From Steromphala cineraria (lineage: Eukaryota; Mollusca; Gastropoda; Trochida; Trochidae), in contig OU744723.1 in assembly GCA_916613615.1 (NCBI GenBank), forward strand, positions 26,744,710-26,808,709: a DNA stretch of 64,000 nt, in the 5' to 3' direction. Both the position numbers and the translations under genes were made by a program. The notes beneath the pieces were generated by a model. It was not told the DNA's origin. It did no database searches and saw nothing but the letters and a program-made list of their open reading frames with translations. Positions 24,521 through 37,092 of the stretch are shown one piece after another. The first letter of the stretch is position 1, and each line of letters begins with the position of its first letter.

Positions 24521-25894
24521 GCAAAGCACGTGCCTCTCACTCGCCAATCGGGTTAACCTCACCTCAACCAGATTATAATTGGATGCATTTTTTACAATAT
24601 TGAAGGCTGATCCTAAATATTCAATTTGAAGACTCTTTGTGAATGCATTAGGGGCGTCGACGAAACGATACGTGAATGTTAATGGTTGATTTACATCAAG
24701 ATTCAATTATCCCCGCTATCGTTTCTCTATTTTTACGTTGACTTGTGACATCTGGGGAATTGGGGCCAACCGTTGAGCTCGATTTAATGTTGTTGTATTT
24801 TAGAGGATATAAGATAACATGACTATGGATTGGAAATGATTAAGACTTGTAGCTTGTAAAAAGCGCTGTTTTTCAAGTACAGCTTAATTTTTCGTGGGTG
24901 TTTAATTGAAGTGTATGTTCAAAATTTCAAAGTTTAGGAAACGTCTCTGGAAAGTCTCATCATTGTTTATAAAATAAACTTTTATAAAACTATGGATTTT
25001 GGAAGTTCTTGGAAGTTTTAATCAGATTAAAGATACATAACAACTGAACAAAAAAAATATAGTTTTTGATAAACGATAATATGAAAAAGTTTTTAAATCG
25101 TTGTAGATTGGAAAAGACTTTTCAAAAATTAAGTAAAACAAAGAGCATTAGTGTCATGTCATGTCATGTCATGTCGTTTCATAAGGCATCAGACGCTTTA
25201 CATTTATCAACAATGATATATTTCTGCTTGTCGAATGTTAGATTTTATTTTTTAGCAAAGTTCAATATAAATTAATGTAAGAGTACTACCCTTATTTTAT
25301 AGTAGGAATGCGTAGTGCACAGGTTTCGTAAAACCAGACACGTTGTGCATATCGTTGCCGCATAATGACATCCACGGAGTAATTTCCGATTTGAACAACA
25401 GAGATATAGAAGAAATTGCGCTTGCCCGCTGCTTGATGTCCGCGAAGTTATTAACGACAATATATACTTTCGAGAGTTCTTTGTCAGCGGACACGTTTCT
25501 TTTCACAACACTGTTTATGTTTATGCATTTGATTTCATAAACTCTTTCATTTCTCAAGATGACTAATAACTCGAGGTTAGAATTCACCTTGTGATGTTGT
25601 TTTGACTCTGTAGCAATGATGACGTAAGCTACCGACGTTTTTCTGTGACGTCATGTGCTTAGGAGGTTTCAGCTTATTCGAACTATTTTTACAGGATTCA
25701 AAGAATCCGTAGTAATGCTGCTTTGTAAGCCTATGTGCAACAGTTTTGAACCAAAGTGTCGTGCAACAAAGTATCACAAGAGCACTCATGTAATACAATT
25801 TCATTCTATTCAAATCATCGGTATAGCTCTCCCGAAGGCCTCGGCCTCGGCTCGGCCTTTACATAACAATAACAACTATAATGTTCATACTTAC

Positions 25895-25961
25895 ATATTG
25901 GCCCAAGTTCCTTCAAGTTGTCGAATGCGCATGCGCCAGTGGTACCAAGTGTTGCACATAA
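25895..25961 (-). CDS. HDC: HDC exon f: [15 protein letters not shown]
   Basis: The exon is 67 nt (22 codons plus one base), with acceptor CTTGATTTCAG and donor GTAAGTATG. It encodes [20 protein letters not shown] then PI, and its last T completes a Cys codon (TGT) with exon g. The ATLGTT motif is the conserved strand and loop near the PLP ring. Joining gives [17 protein letters not shown], which matches the family without gaps. Confidence 0.95.
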
Positions 25962-26036
25962 CTGAAATCAAGCCAAATATGTACAAATATTGATAAAGTT
26001 TACTGTAGATATTCAGGTACAAAATATACAATCTTA

Positions 26037-26388
26037 CTAAAGGGCCATTAGCACGTTTTTTGGGGGAATATAAGGTGATGTCAGGAAAATGAAATTAATA
26101 GTTCCAATTGAAAGACAATGAATGCATTTAATCTAAATGGAGCAGTAATGATTCAAATAAATAATGTAAAATTTACCCTCTAGATTTCTTTTTCTTACAC
26201 AAAACCAATTAAAGGTGTTCACAAAAATGGCCGCCAAACTTCAAACTTTGTTCTCTGACTATGGAAGATTGGCTTGTGTAATAAGATTTTTGACATTATC
26301 AAAATAACACATTTAGCGTTAACGTACAATTATCATTGAAAATTTTGAAATAAAAAATTATCCAAAAAACGTGCTACTGCCCCTTTAA
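26037..26388 (+). mobile_element. TTAA-A MITE
   Basis: The left end is mutated (CTAAAGGGCCATTAGCACG); the right end is intact (AACGTGCTACTGCCCCTTTAA). It lies between HDC exons f and e, about 75 bp from the exon f acceptor. Confidence 0.87.
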
Positions 26389-26964
26389 TATGTAATGACA
26401 TATTCATAAGTTCCGTTTCTTGAGTACCTGAGATGTACCTGATTGATGTTTGAAAACTGAAAGACATTCTAGTAGGTGTCCAACTTATATAACAGCTGAC
26501 AATAGAACTAAAAAGTATCTTGCTTCTCACGGTTGACTTTGTGATATCTGCCGTCATTGTTTTGTTTACCATGACAAGTCGGATGCAGTAATCAGCTCTC
26601 AAGACTCCATTGACCGATTTTACATCAATCAACTGTGTACTAGCCAAGGACTGGGGAATATCTTTAGATATCTAACTAATGTGATATTGTATTAACTTGA
26701 TTAGTTTGATATAATAACCTTTGACGCTTTGCTGATGGAATTGGAAATTTCTTATGCAACTGTTTGTTATATTTTGTTGATTTGACTGGGACATTTCCTT
26801 GTTCCGAATTCACACGTAACAATTTTAGAATAATATTATTGTTTAAATATTATCCTGCTGCATCACCGTATATGTATCCGTTTTCGGCTCCAACACAGAT
26901 CAACGCGGTTGAATATATACCAACAGGAGGACAATACCACACGGGAGCTCTAGGAGCATCGGTC

Positions 26965-27226
26965 CAGTCTAGATAAACCTAGCCTCAATAATACTCGCTG
27001 CACTCTCGATATTGAGTCTAGCGATATGTAGTAACGGCTCGCGTCAGCCGACTTAATGGTTTCACCAATAAGGGCTCGGATTACCACACGGCAATCGTCT
27101 GCCTTCGCTCGTGTAACGTTGGAGGGTCATAGGTCGCCTACAGGTCACCTGACCTCTTACTGTATCTCGCTAGACTCAATATCGAGAGTGCAGCGAGTAT
27201 TATTGAGGCTAGGTATATTTAGACTG
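26965..27226. mobile_element. TIR-C element, ~262 bp
   Basis: Ends CAGTCTAGATAAACCTAGCC and GGCTAGGTATATTTAGACTG, with inner arms ACTCGCTGCACTCTCGATAT / ATATCGAGAGTGCAGCGAGT. Same family as 15185-15451. The 68-codon frame across it is not a gene. Confidence 0.85.
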
Positions 27227-27493
27227 AGTATTGACCGGGCATTTGTTCAAAGAGAAGGGTAGTAATGCAAAGGTCAGTTTTCAAAAGTTAGAAGATTTTT
27301 GAACAAAATGGGCTAGGGATGCGGCATTTTAATGAATGAACAACGATTTCAATGAAGTGTGAATTAAGTTGGTTATTATTGAACTGCACTTTTTAAGTAG
27401 TATATCTTACTAGGGTCCAATCCGAGATTCGAACCCGTGTGGTTTATACATTCGACCCGGATAAAGTATCCAGCGTATTCAGGAAGTACTCAC

Positions 27494-27640
27494 GAAGAAG
27501 GGAATGAGACCATCGTCCCTGTCTCTGTCAATCGCCTCCTGCAGAACCTCACCGTGCAGACTAAGGGAGTCCTCGTCGCTAGGCAACAGACGCATTTTGA
27601 CCAATCCGATAAGACCTGCCTTCTCAACTGACGAGTGAGC
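27494..27640 (-). CDS. HDC: HDC exon e: cofactor-stacking His exon
   Basis: The exon is 147 nt (49 codons), phase 0, with acceptor TTATTTTCAG and donor GTGAGTAC. It starts [20 protein letters not shown], where His (residue 182 of the visible protein) is the conserved PLP-ring stacking histidine. It continues [20 protein letters not shown] and ends GLIPFF. Insect aldehyde-forming relatives carry Asn instead of this His, so the residue predicts a true decarboxylase. Confidence 0.95.
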
Positions 27641-28126
27641 CTGAAAATAAAATAATCTCAAGTCCAAAGTCATGATATTAGAAAAGCATCAAAATCTGCG
27701 TCTAAAATAAATATTTTACATAATGATGAAAAATTATTGGATGATTAATCTTTAAGTTTAAGGCTATTTAAGGAATGAGTGTAATAAATAGAGAATACTA
27801 AACGACGTCCCGTTTAATAAAATTTTATGAAACGAGTGAATTGTTTGTTTTTTTAACGGGCGAAATCTGGCTTAAATACATCGTCGAAAACATAAAGATT
27901 ATGACGTCAGTATTACGTCACATAATTGGGTCAGATGTCATGACACATATGTGGTATGTGTCGATAAACATATTATGAAAATCATTTCTTATTAAATTCT
28001 GACTCTGACTGAGTCAATTATCAAACTCAAGAAGATTATCTAGTTTTATCTTAGCGCCTTTAAAAGGTTATTTGTGAAAACAGTACGTTTGGTTTTCATC
28101 AATGTGCAATGCTACATTGCTAAATA

Positions 28127-29382
28127 TACACAAAGAACTTGCACCCCCCCCCCCCCCCCCCCACTTTTTCAAACAGAAAAACACTGCTAATAATAAACAA
28201 AACGAATATACAGGCAAACAGGAAGGATGTTTTAAATGAACGATCATCTAGCAGTGTTGAAACGAAAACTTCACGCGGTTGACGATTCACTGTCACTGAA
28301 TAGCTGACTTTACAAAAACTTGGTATTTTTTAGCCAAAATCCAAGTTACCTTTAAATTGAAAATGAAAGTCAATATTTTTGGCTGCAATGTGATTATTAT
28401 TATTCTCTTGAGTGAATTGATGACTTTTTAGTAAATAACCCCATTGCAAAAGTCAATCGTTAAAGCAGTATGAACCTTTAAAGGGGCAGTAGCACGTTTT
28501 TAGGGGGAATATAAGGTGATGTCAGGAAAATGAAAATTAATGGTTCTAATTGAAAGACAATGTATTTAAACTAAATGGAGCAGTAATAATTCAAATAGAT
28601 AACGTAAAGTTTAGCCATGCGATTCCTTTTTCTTTCACAAAATGAATTAATGGTGTTCACATAAAATGGCCGCCAATGGATTTAATGAGAATCTACATAC
28701 GTTGTCCTCTGACTATGGATGATTGTCTTGTGTAATAAGATTTTTGACACTGTCAAAATTATACATTTAGCATTAACTAACAATTATCAGAGAAAATTTT
28801 TAAATATAAAATTATCAAAAAACGTGCTACTGCCCCTTTAAAATCACAAAATTGTCCAATATCGAATTTAAAGAAAACTGCATAAAGACATTAATTGGTC
28901 ACTGTCAAAGATAATGGCTTATCTAAAGGAAGGAGAAGTGTTTGATCAACAAGTTCAACTCAAGGAATCTCAAATTTACTCACAGATTTAAAGGTTATAG
29001 GCATTTTATCAATTTTTGATGAAAAAAAGTACTGAAACTTCAATGTCTTGCTAGCGTCTTACCATGCATGATAAAAAAGGTTTTTGTGTATAAATGTCAA
29101 GTAGGGATCACAAATGTTATTTTTAATTCATAACATCCCAAGTTTAATGTGTAGTTTTCCTCCTATGAAAATAGTTATATTTGGCCAAATTTCAGTAGTC
29201 TCACAGTTTTTCTCATATTTTCATTATTTTTGCACATAAGCGATATTAAGTTCAATTAAATAGTCAATGACTAAGAAACTGTAATATCTGGAGTGGTCAC
29301 TACATCAAATTGATCCAAATAGTCCAAGAGCACCTAAATTCATTTTTCAAAATAGGGGGGTGCTTTTTAAGTTCTTTGTGTA
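28127..29382. mobile_element. TIR-B element, ~896 bp plus the TTAA-A insert
   Basis: Ends TACACAAAGAACTTGCACC and GGTGCTTTTTAAGTTCTTTG TGTA, flanked by TA. Once the 360-bp insertion is removed its length is close to that of the 16210-17086 copy. Interior stretches match that copy in inverted orientation. A poly-C run of about 20 lies at 28144-28163 next to the left end. Confidence 0.83.
28478..28841 (+). mobile_element. TTAA-A MITE inserted in a TIR-B element
   Basis: Complete 356-bp copy with TTAA on both sides. The host TIR-B copy reads CCTTTAAAATCACAA across the junction once the insert is removed. The other TIR-B copy has CCTTCAAAATCACAA at the same place with no insert. Confidence 0.92.
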
Positions 29383-31152
29383 TAGTTCACATAACCTTGT
29401 TCCGTCCAATCAGCAGGCCTGATTTGTATAACCTTCATACACAAATTCATGCACAGACTTTACTATAGTAGAACAGCTTAACAGGCTTAAAAGTATTCCT
29501 CTCATTAGTTGTTGACTTGTTTCAAAGCATTCCACGAAAACATGAATACATCTCGCAAAACATATTTCTTCCTAATGTCACAAAACAGCACTAAATGATT
29601 TATTCCAAGACCTTTTTCATACCTCGGCTCATCTTTAATTCCAACAGGAAATATTTCCGATTTCTTGAATATATTTTTTCAGTTCTTCTTGAAACTAATG
29701 GTGACCTAAGGATCATCAATTTTATCAAAGAAATATTTTAGGCTTTTACTTCTGAAAAACGTCAATTTTGTTGATATTTTCGAATGATTGATAAGCCCTT
29801 TGGGTTGAACTTTGATCTTTGTCATCTGCATTGGCTAGAACCCGGATGATGAATGGAGCACAGTAGCTGATCTTAAACAACGTTGTCAAAATCCCTTTCC
29901 GTTTTAGTTAAGAATCAATATTTTGTCGGATTCGAAAAACGATCCAGAAATGATTGTATATATAGCTTTGGAATTGATAGTAGGGTAAATAGAAGAAAAT
30001 GCATAAAACTCCATAAGAAACACAGTGCAAAAAGATGGGTAGATTGATTGATCTTTACATCATAGCTTGATTTTACAAAATTCATATTAATCTATTTTCT
30101 AATATGGGGATAAATATTCTAAACAACACGCGTACGTTCTTTAAAGATTATATATTTATACTTTGATGGATTTAAGCAGTTGTCAGAACAACTATATTAT
30201 TGTATCAATGCCTCGTTATGACATGGTTTCTGCACAATTCTCATTTCAACGTGTTTAACTTTTTTTCAAATAAAACGAATTTTTGGAGTGGACAATTTCA
30301 AAGAGTCAATTATAAAATGTATTTCTTTATCGAGTTATGGTAACGATAAGTCAATTCAAATGTTTTGTAAAAGTCGAAAAATCACGTGCATCCTGAAAAT
30401 TTAGAATGAATAATTGGATAGCACGTGCAGTCCGTGTTCTTGCAACTGTTTCAAGTTGCAAACTTCATGACACGTGTAAATCGTGATTCCATCACGCCTG
30501 AACGTAACAGCCGAAATCGCTTAACAATGTGATAGGTTTCTCACTGTCCAAGTTTTTACCCAGAATACAAAACTTGGTATATCGATTAATTGTTTGATTG
30601 ATTGGTTCTAAGTTGGATATTTGAGCGTCCACGCATTCCGGTATTGCTGTTCAATTTGATATATGTCAATGAATGAAATTAAAGAACTTACGCCAAATCT
30701 ACTCTCAAAGTTTCGTGCAGTGACAGGTTTGCCTATCACCCCTTTGGTATCACAAAGTTTCAAAATACACAAGATAAGAAATTTGAATTAAAACTCCAGA
30801 CGTATCTTAAATGCGTTTCCAATAACCATTACGTTACAATTACTTTTGAAAACAATTCCGATCTCCTTACAACTCAAAATTACATCTGCAATGCACTAGG
30901 GGTAAAATCTTTGTTAACGGTATCCCATAAGATCCAAAGATGCTCCAGTGACCTCCCTTAGGTATATGATTTTCGTCTCATGTTACAACGATAACAGATT
31001 GTCTGTGGCAACAAAATCAGCTGAAACGGCTTACAGTGAAAATGAAACGTGTTGATTTAACGTATCTTGTTGAGTCGAGGTTAGCGAGAGTTTGCGAGAA
31101 ATATAACCCCAGTGCCAGTATGGTTAATGAACAATCAGAATTGTCTTGGTAC
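29383..31152 (-). other. HDC intron between exons e and d, unassigned part
   Basis: No gene or clear repeat. A donor-like GGC/GTAAGTTC on the minus strand near 30690 is not needed, because exons d and e join directly in phase. Confidence 0.65.
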
Positions 31153-31281
31153 CTGATCCGAACAATATCCGACAAGTCTGGCGTTGATCTCGGCAGGATC
31201 CCACCCCTCGCCGTTGAGCTTTCGGATCGCCTCGGATCTTGCAGCCAGCAGGGAAACAAATGTTGCGTCACTGGCTGTTGT
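31153..31281 (-). CDS. HDC: HDC exon d: TASDATFVSLLAAR to YCSDQ
   Basis: The exon is 129 nt (43 codons), phase 0, following TTTTTTTCAG and ending before GTACCA. It encodes TTASDATFVSLLAARSEAIR, continues through NGEGWDPAEINARL and ends VGYCSDQ. This is the phosphate-cradle segment (S/T-A-S-D/E-A) that holds the PLP phosphate. It splices directly to AHSSVEKAG of exon e, so no further exon is required in the intron between them. Confidence 0.95.
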
Positions 31282-31445
31282 CTGAAAAAAAATAAAAATC
31301 TCAGAAAATTTGGAGAAACTATTTTAAGGATTTTTTTTCAATTTCACTTACAACGAACGTATAGATGTTTTGATGTTTGAGAAGAACAATAATATAATAT
31401 ATGATTAAAAGAAATATGAAGTTTTTTCTGCTGTGGTGTACATAT

Positions 31446-31468
31446 TTTAGTATATATATATATATATG
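31446..31468. repeat. Short (TA)n tract
   Basis: About 20 bp of alternating TA, just upstream of HDC exon d. Confidence 0.85.
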
Positions 31469-33061
31469 ATTCGCGATGAAATCAAACTCGTGTGACAGAA
31501 AGTTACATATAATTAATTATTAATTATCACTCGTGGATGCGCCACTCGCGAAAATATTAACTTTCTTCATCATTCGATGAGATAAACATGATATTTGTGA
31601 GGAAAAGACAAATATCCTTTAAAAAGGATATAAAAACGGACTTTTATCTACAGATTGCGTTTTTAATGATAAACCCCTCCAGAGAAGAAAACGCACAAGT
31701 GAAATAAATAAATGGATGCAATTCTTGAAGAATAATTTTCCCTCAGGCAATATAAATCATAATCTGACAGATTATTAGTGTCGCAATATATGAATGCGGT
31801 CTCATTGGTACTTCATTTTGAAGAGTAAAGACCCGAAAATGTAGATCAAATGGCAATTTATAATTTTCAAACCAGTAATCGTGAAGGACAAATGTCCATT
31901 TACATTAGTAATTGTCTAAATTGGTCCCTTTAGAGCAATCAACTCGTGTCTTTCCGGCTGCTGTCGTGTGTGACCTTGACCTTATTTGACACTGTCTAAT
32001 ATAGTACTTTCTTGAGTGCTGAATTATAAGTTTCATCTAGATTTAATGTTATTGTTGCAATAATGTCGCAGTTTCAGTTATTGTTCATATTGCTGTGTGA
32101 TATATCAACATTTATGTAAAGATGCCACATTACATGCATGGTAGTACAATATCAAAGACTAACCAAAACGTGCTATTTTGGCCTCATAAAATCAAAACTT
32201 TGAAAAAGATTTTAAATATTTATGCAACAGATTCACATTAGATATTGATTAATTTATTTACTTTGTTAATACAATTACTTATGTACATGTAAACAAAATA
32301 TGCATCTATATTTGCAAAGACTTAAATTGATTGATGAAATATCTACGTTTATATAGCAGTTCAAAAATTTCAAGGGTTATTTATATTGATAATAACTTAC
32401 ATGTAATATTATAAGATTTTTACATTTCATAATTTTTATTCAAATTCCAAACATAACGACCAAAAATAACATTGGAATAGCTGTTTTGGGACCCTTTGTG
32501 TATTTGAAGTCATACAATTATAATTAACATACTTTGATGTTTGAAATTGTGAGTTCTTCTTCACAACGGATGTGCGTATTACAAAGGTTCGTAGTCGCAT
32601 TTCATTGTTCTCTTTTAAAAAATTGGTATCGTTTCTTTTGCCCATGAGTGTAGTTTTACGATAAGTTACATACGTGACAATCAAGGCGATTTACGTCGCC
32701 ACCCTTTCTACACATAAAAATGTACATACTTAAAAAAGTTAAATCGTTACCATTATCTTTGATACAAACGATGCAATATTTTTAACGAGTGTGCTCAAAA
32801 GCAATAACCAATTAAAAAAATCACATATGAAAGATACCTTTTTATTACCCATAAGGTGGAAAATAAGTAGTGACATATTTTCAATATGAGCACATGTGAA
32901 CATATCACTTTTAACAACGATTGTTGTATCGCGTGCTGCCGCCTGTGACGCCATATAAAACCATTGTTCGTGACGTCACTATAGCCAGCCGTCGCAATGG
33001 AAGCGGTCGTTTTCTGGGTATTTCTTTGATAATAAAATAGGATTGAATCGGTAATAATGAA

Positions 33062-33202
33062 ATTATTACCCTCGGAAGTGTGTCATATGACTTTTACGAA
33101 ACTCGTGCAAAATAGTGTTAAACCCTCGCTCTCGCTCGTTAAATACAAAAATTCTCACTCGTGTCGTAAAAGTCATATGACACACTTACTCGGATAATAA
33201 TC
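33062..33202. mobile_element. Hairpin element with a CTCGCTCTCGCTCG centre
   Basis: Arms of ~37 bp: ATTATTACCCTCGGAAGTGT then GTCATATGACTTTTACG, and the complement on the right (CGTAAAAGTCATATGACACA then CTTACTCGGATAATAAT). The centre is CCTCGCTCTCGCTCGTT. Confidence 0.75.
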
Positions 33203-34608
33203 TCTATTTATCAGCCAAAACTTGCTATCAAAATTCCGCTTTGAACAAATCTTCACGCGGGAATCACGCGCTAAGGCTGTAAGAAAAGAATCATTCTGTT
33301 TCTCTAGATATGCATTTATTACTTCAATCATTTATGAAATATTTGCCTCAGAATATGATAGCCACAGCAGGCTCGGTACAGTGTTGTGAACACGTAAACG
33401 CAGCAATTATTTTCGCCACCGACTTGATCTATACTCCCCAGGGAGTTAAGAAGCAATCAGACATAAAGACAGCCCAGAATATAAATAACCGACGATGACA
33501 GCGGGCAATAATTTTTCGGTGGTGTCCATGCATGCTGTGATATGCTGCATGTTGAGATTTGTTGTTAACTAACTTCAGCTTTTACCTTTTGAAAAAATAC
33601 AAATGGTGGAAGGGGGATCTTCCCCCATCTTGACCCGCCACTCATTTGACATTGAAAACTTATAAAATGCCGTATACTGTGCGTCTGTGTCGTATATGAA
33701 AGATGTTAAACAGTTGTTGTTTTTTATATTTAAACAAGAATAATGAAATGTCATCATATAATATCATATAAATCTTGTCAAAATGACATTCTATCAACTT
33801 GTACAAAACGACAATAATGCAACATTAAATGCAATATTTTAATTGTCATGATATAAGAATAAATGATAATGGTGATGTCGTTGCTTATTTAAAAAATGAG
33901 TTGAAAATGAGTCTGTTAACTATTTGAGATAATGATTCGACCACGGAAAATAAGTTTAAGTGCTTGTGGTTAAAACGATATGTGATATGAAAATTGTTTT
34001 ACCAACAAATTGAAAAAATAAGGAAAACCTAAGTTACTATATTACTATTTGCGTTTAATGACTTTTATATAATCCCTCATTAAGATATCAGATGAAACCA
34101 ATGTGAATATTGATAATGTATATTTAAGTCACTTGATACAAGACACAACTGTATTCTCTCAAAATAATATTTGCGCTAAGCTAGCCTTAGTGTCATCTTT
34201 CACTAAAGTTACCTTAGCGAGCGACCAACACGATTCTATGACAATTTTATCCTGTTTTTCCTTTCTGGATGCATGATATATCAATGCATGTTTCCCAAAG
34301 AAGTTAAGACAAATGCAATGTCTTTATCACCTTTTCTGAAACCTATCTATCCAAATCCACCAATTCTTTAAAACCAGCGCTGTCTACTTTGACGAAACCA
34401 ATTTATCTTCACAACTCTTACAACGCCGGCAGTTATGTTACATGAGCACGTTTACATCTACTTGAGAAGCGCTATTGATGTGTTCTACGTCTGACTCTGA
34501 ACGTAATGAGGTAAATACCTGCTTTGATCATATTATTCCGACTGAACGGTGAGAGAATCGTTCTTGATACTCTTTAAAATAAATTAAATTTGTCCTGTGC
34601 ATGGATAT

Positions 34609-35187
34609 AAACTAGTGTCCAAAAGAAACGTTACCATACAAATGGCAAGATAACTCAACCCACTGCAGATTGATACGACTAAAACATAGTTTTATCATTT
34701 CTTCAGTAGTCAACTCACCTATATGCAAAATTTCAAAACATCATATTTTCATGTTTGCCAGAAACACGCATTCAAAATAAACATCGATTCGGAATCTCCT
34801 TAACTAGGCGAGATAGCAGAGAGAAATTGGACACTTTTGCTTGTTTTAAAACGTTCTAGAGCAGTGACGCGTCAACGAATTTATGTCAACAAAAGTGCAT
34901 TGTATCAACAAGATTGTATTCTTACCTAAATTCAATACTTTATCAATTTTAAAGTGAAATGACAAAAGTTCTGTGCATAAAACAACTTGAAATTTCGATT
35001 TATGCACTCCATGTGCGTTTGAAGAGACACAAAATCAAAAGCATTTTTTCCTGAAGAATAAAAATCTGCATACTTCTTTACAAGACATATGCCTGTTAGG
35101 CACACTTAAATTCGACTCTGTCAGGTAATAGAATTTTGTTTCGGAGGACGTTGAAAACTTGGTATCGTTTCTTTTGGACACTAGTTT
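34609..35187. mobile_element. TIR element with AACTAGTGTCCAAAAGAAACG ends
   Basis: Inverted repeats of about 27 bp: AACTAGTGTCCAAAAGAAAC then GTTACCA at the left, TGGTATCGTTTCTTTTGGAC then ACTAGTT at the right, with TA outside both. A similar end (TTGGTATCGTTTCTTTTGCC) occurs alone near 32621. Length ~575 bp, non-coding. Confidence 0.75.
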
Positions 35188-36060
35188 ACATGCATTTAAC
35201 TTATATTCTATGTTTTGAACAAAGATTCTCATTTGAACAAATGTAATATTAACCTTTTTAAATGTATTTGATCTTATATAATTTAAATATTTCCTTTCAT
35301 TAAATACATTTGTATCATTTGTATTGCAATGGAAGGTACAGTATGGATGTACCTCAGAATATCTACCTAGAAACACCTTAGTGTTCAAATGTCATTATCT
35401 AAAACCCAAGTTTACGTATTGTAATGTCAGTGACGTCTTATGACAAGTGAACGTGACGTTACTTAAAACGTTACCATTGGTTGCCGTTTCTTTAATCCGG
35501 GACAAAACGTGAAAGTTGATCATTAAAAATTCAAACGCAAAGGTATGCAATTCCAATTTTTAGTAACCGCTTTGCTCCCGCTCGGAGTATAAACTCGTTT
35601 CTCGGAACATAAGCACCGAAACCCGTTAACCTTACAAATGTTCTCTTCCAACGGTAAAACATGACATCATTGTAACTGTATTGCACTTCCTACACTAACT
35701 TGTCGAATTAATTGTTACAAACGGTTTTTCACACATCGAATCTTTCTTTCTCTTCTTGACCAACTCCAAAACTTTTTCTCAAAGAAGGACCCAAAAGGAA
35801 AATGTCAGTAATCTTGACGGCGTCCTCAACGGTCAATTTCGCCTAACCGCCTAGGGCAACATATTTAGCCGAGTGAAATGACATTAATAAGACTTAGTAT
35901 GTTTCTTTAAGTCAAGGTGTCCTAATTTGCCATGCTCTGTACAGATTATATGTTCATTAGTAACATATCAAGACCTGGCACTGGCGTTAAGAAGGATAAC
36001 AGTTCTGGTATGACATTCTTGACCTTTTGACCTCATGGCAGCCTTGACCCTTGACCGTAC

Positions 36061-36183
36061 CTGTATGACCCCGCCTCCCATTGTTTGTTCGTTGCTATGG
36101 AGAAAGTCTGTAGGAAGACCAATCATCTTGCCGAGCCAGTCCATAACGATTGTTTCCAGCTCCGTACAGGCCGGACTTGATGC
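36061..36183 (-). CDS. HDC: HDC exon c: [10 protein letters not shown] to GGGVIQ
   Basis: The exon is 123 nt (41 codons), phase 0, with acceptor TTATATTTCAG and donor GTACGG. It starts [20 protein letters not shown] and ends [10 protein letters not shown]. The SPACTELE helix and GGG-V-IQ turn are hallmarks of the family, and the loop before GGG is of normal length. The donor +4 to +6 (CGG) is weaker than the other donors in this gene. Confidence 0.95.
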
Positions 36184-36753
36184 CTGAAATATAAAATAGG
36201 GCTGTTGAAACAAATTTTGAAAAGTTATACAAGATATTCAAATGAATAAACAGTGCATATAAATTACTTGGGGTTGTGAGAGAAAAGAATTAAAACTAGA
36301 TACATAAAGTCAAAAAATACAGAGTTCTTATATGTCCACACATAAGACATAGAATATGCTTCCTTTTTGTAATACATACAAGCAGGCTTTGGTAGTAAAA
36401 TAAACATTATTTTGTTTAAGTAAACTAGATTCATCTTCACCCCATAGCTCAAGTTGACCAACCTCTTAATTCGTTGCTTTCACGAAATAAGTAAGATGTT
36501 CATGTATAAGAATTGTTCTTACTGTCCATTATAACACTTAAGGGATAATGGTGAATGTTTCATTGATTAAGATTTTCAAACGCACAACCGATACCAATAT
36601 GCCAAATAACACATTTACTTTGTATACCTTATTTTCTTATCTTTTTGCTATTTTTTCCGCAAGCAGAATTTCTGCCTCACTGTGTCATGAAATCTAATAC
36701 AGTTCCAAGAAGTGTGCAAATTGATACACAATGACGTCATGATATGCACTTAC

Positions 36754-36867
36754 CCACGTGAAGCCGAGACAGCCAATAGCATCTGCAAGCATATCGCCTA
36801 GCAACGAGGGAAATGAGTTGAGGGCGGGAAAATAAGCGTGCATGTGAGGACTCTGCCAGTGAGTTAT
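36754..36867 (-). CDS. HDC: HDC exon b: [14 protein letters not shown] block
   Basis: The exon is 114 nt (38 codons), phase 0 at both ends, between acceptor TTTCTTTCCAG and donor GTAAGTGC. It encodes [16 protein letters not shown], then [20 protein letters not shown] and TW. The [10 protein letters not shown] form is that of HDC; DOPA decarboxylases usually have HWHSPYFFAYFP here. The segment lines the substrate entrance and continues the PLP-fold N-terminal region. The intron separating it from exon a is 15,995 bp and holds the DIRS retrotransposon. Confidence 0.95.
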
Positions 36868-37092
36868 CTGGAAAGAAATATGATACTATCAATTTGATAC
36901 TTTGATAAGCAGACGACATTTGATGGGAGAAAAGACAACCTTTTATCAAGAGAATCTAAGAGCACAAAATGGCCGCCACATATATGTCCTCTTGATGCAC
37001 TCTTTTGACACCTGGTTGAGGAGGATATGTAAAGGTCATAGAATAACTAGTTATATCACTTAGTATTGGAGTGTCACAAAGTATTCGTGCAT

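Larger units (their letters stand above)
21060..25894 (-). other. HDC intron between exons g and f
   Basis: 4.8 kb. It holds the SINE head at 24046 and the GA tract at 24306; otherwise nothing is recognised. A short (TCATG)4 run lies at about 25153. Confidence 0.7.
31282..34608 (-). other. HDC intron between exons d and c, part
   Basis: Holds the TA tract, a lone element end near 32621 and the hairpin at 33062. The rest, and 35188-36060, shows nothing recognisable. Small frames of 60-117 codons have no visible domains. Confidence 0.65.

Noticed and set aside
24219..24706. Leu/Ser-rich minus-strand frames resembling membrane proteins
   Set aside because: They arise from the GA-rich tract and have no consistent exon borders.
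30690..30770. Extra HDC exon next to the donor-like GGC/GTAAGTTC
   Set aside because: Exons d and e already join in phase at the invariant [12 protein letters not shown] junction, so an insertion would break the fold.
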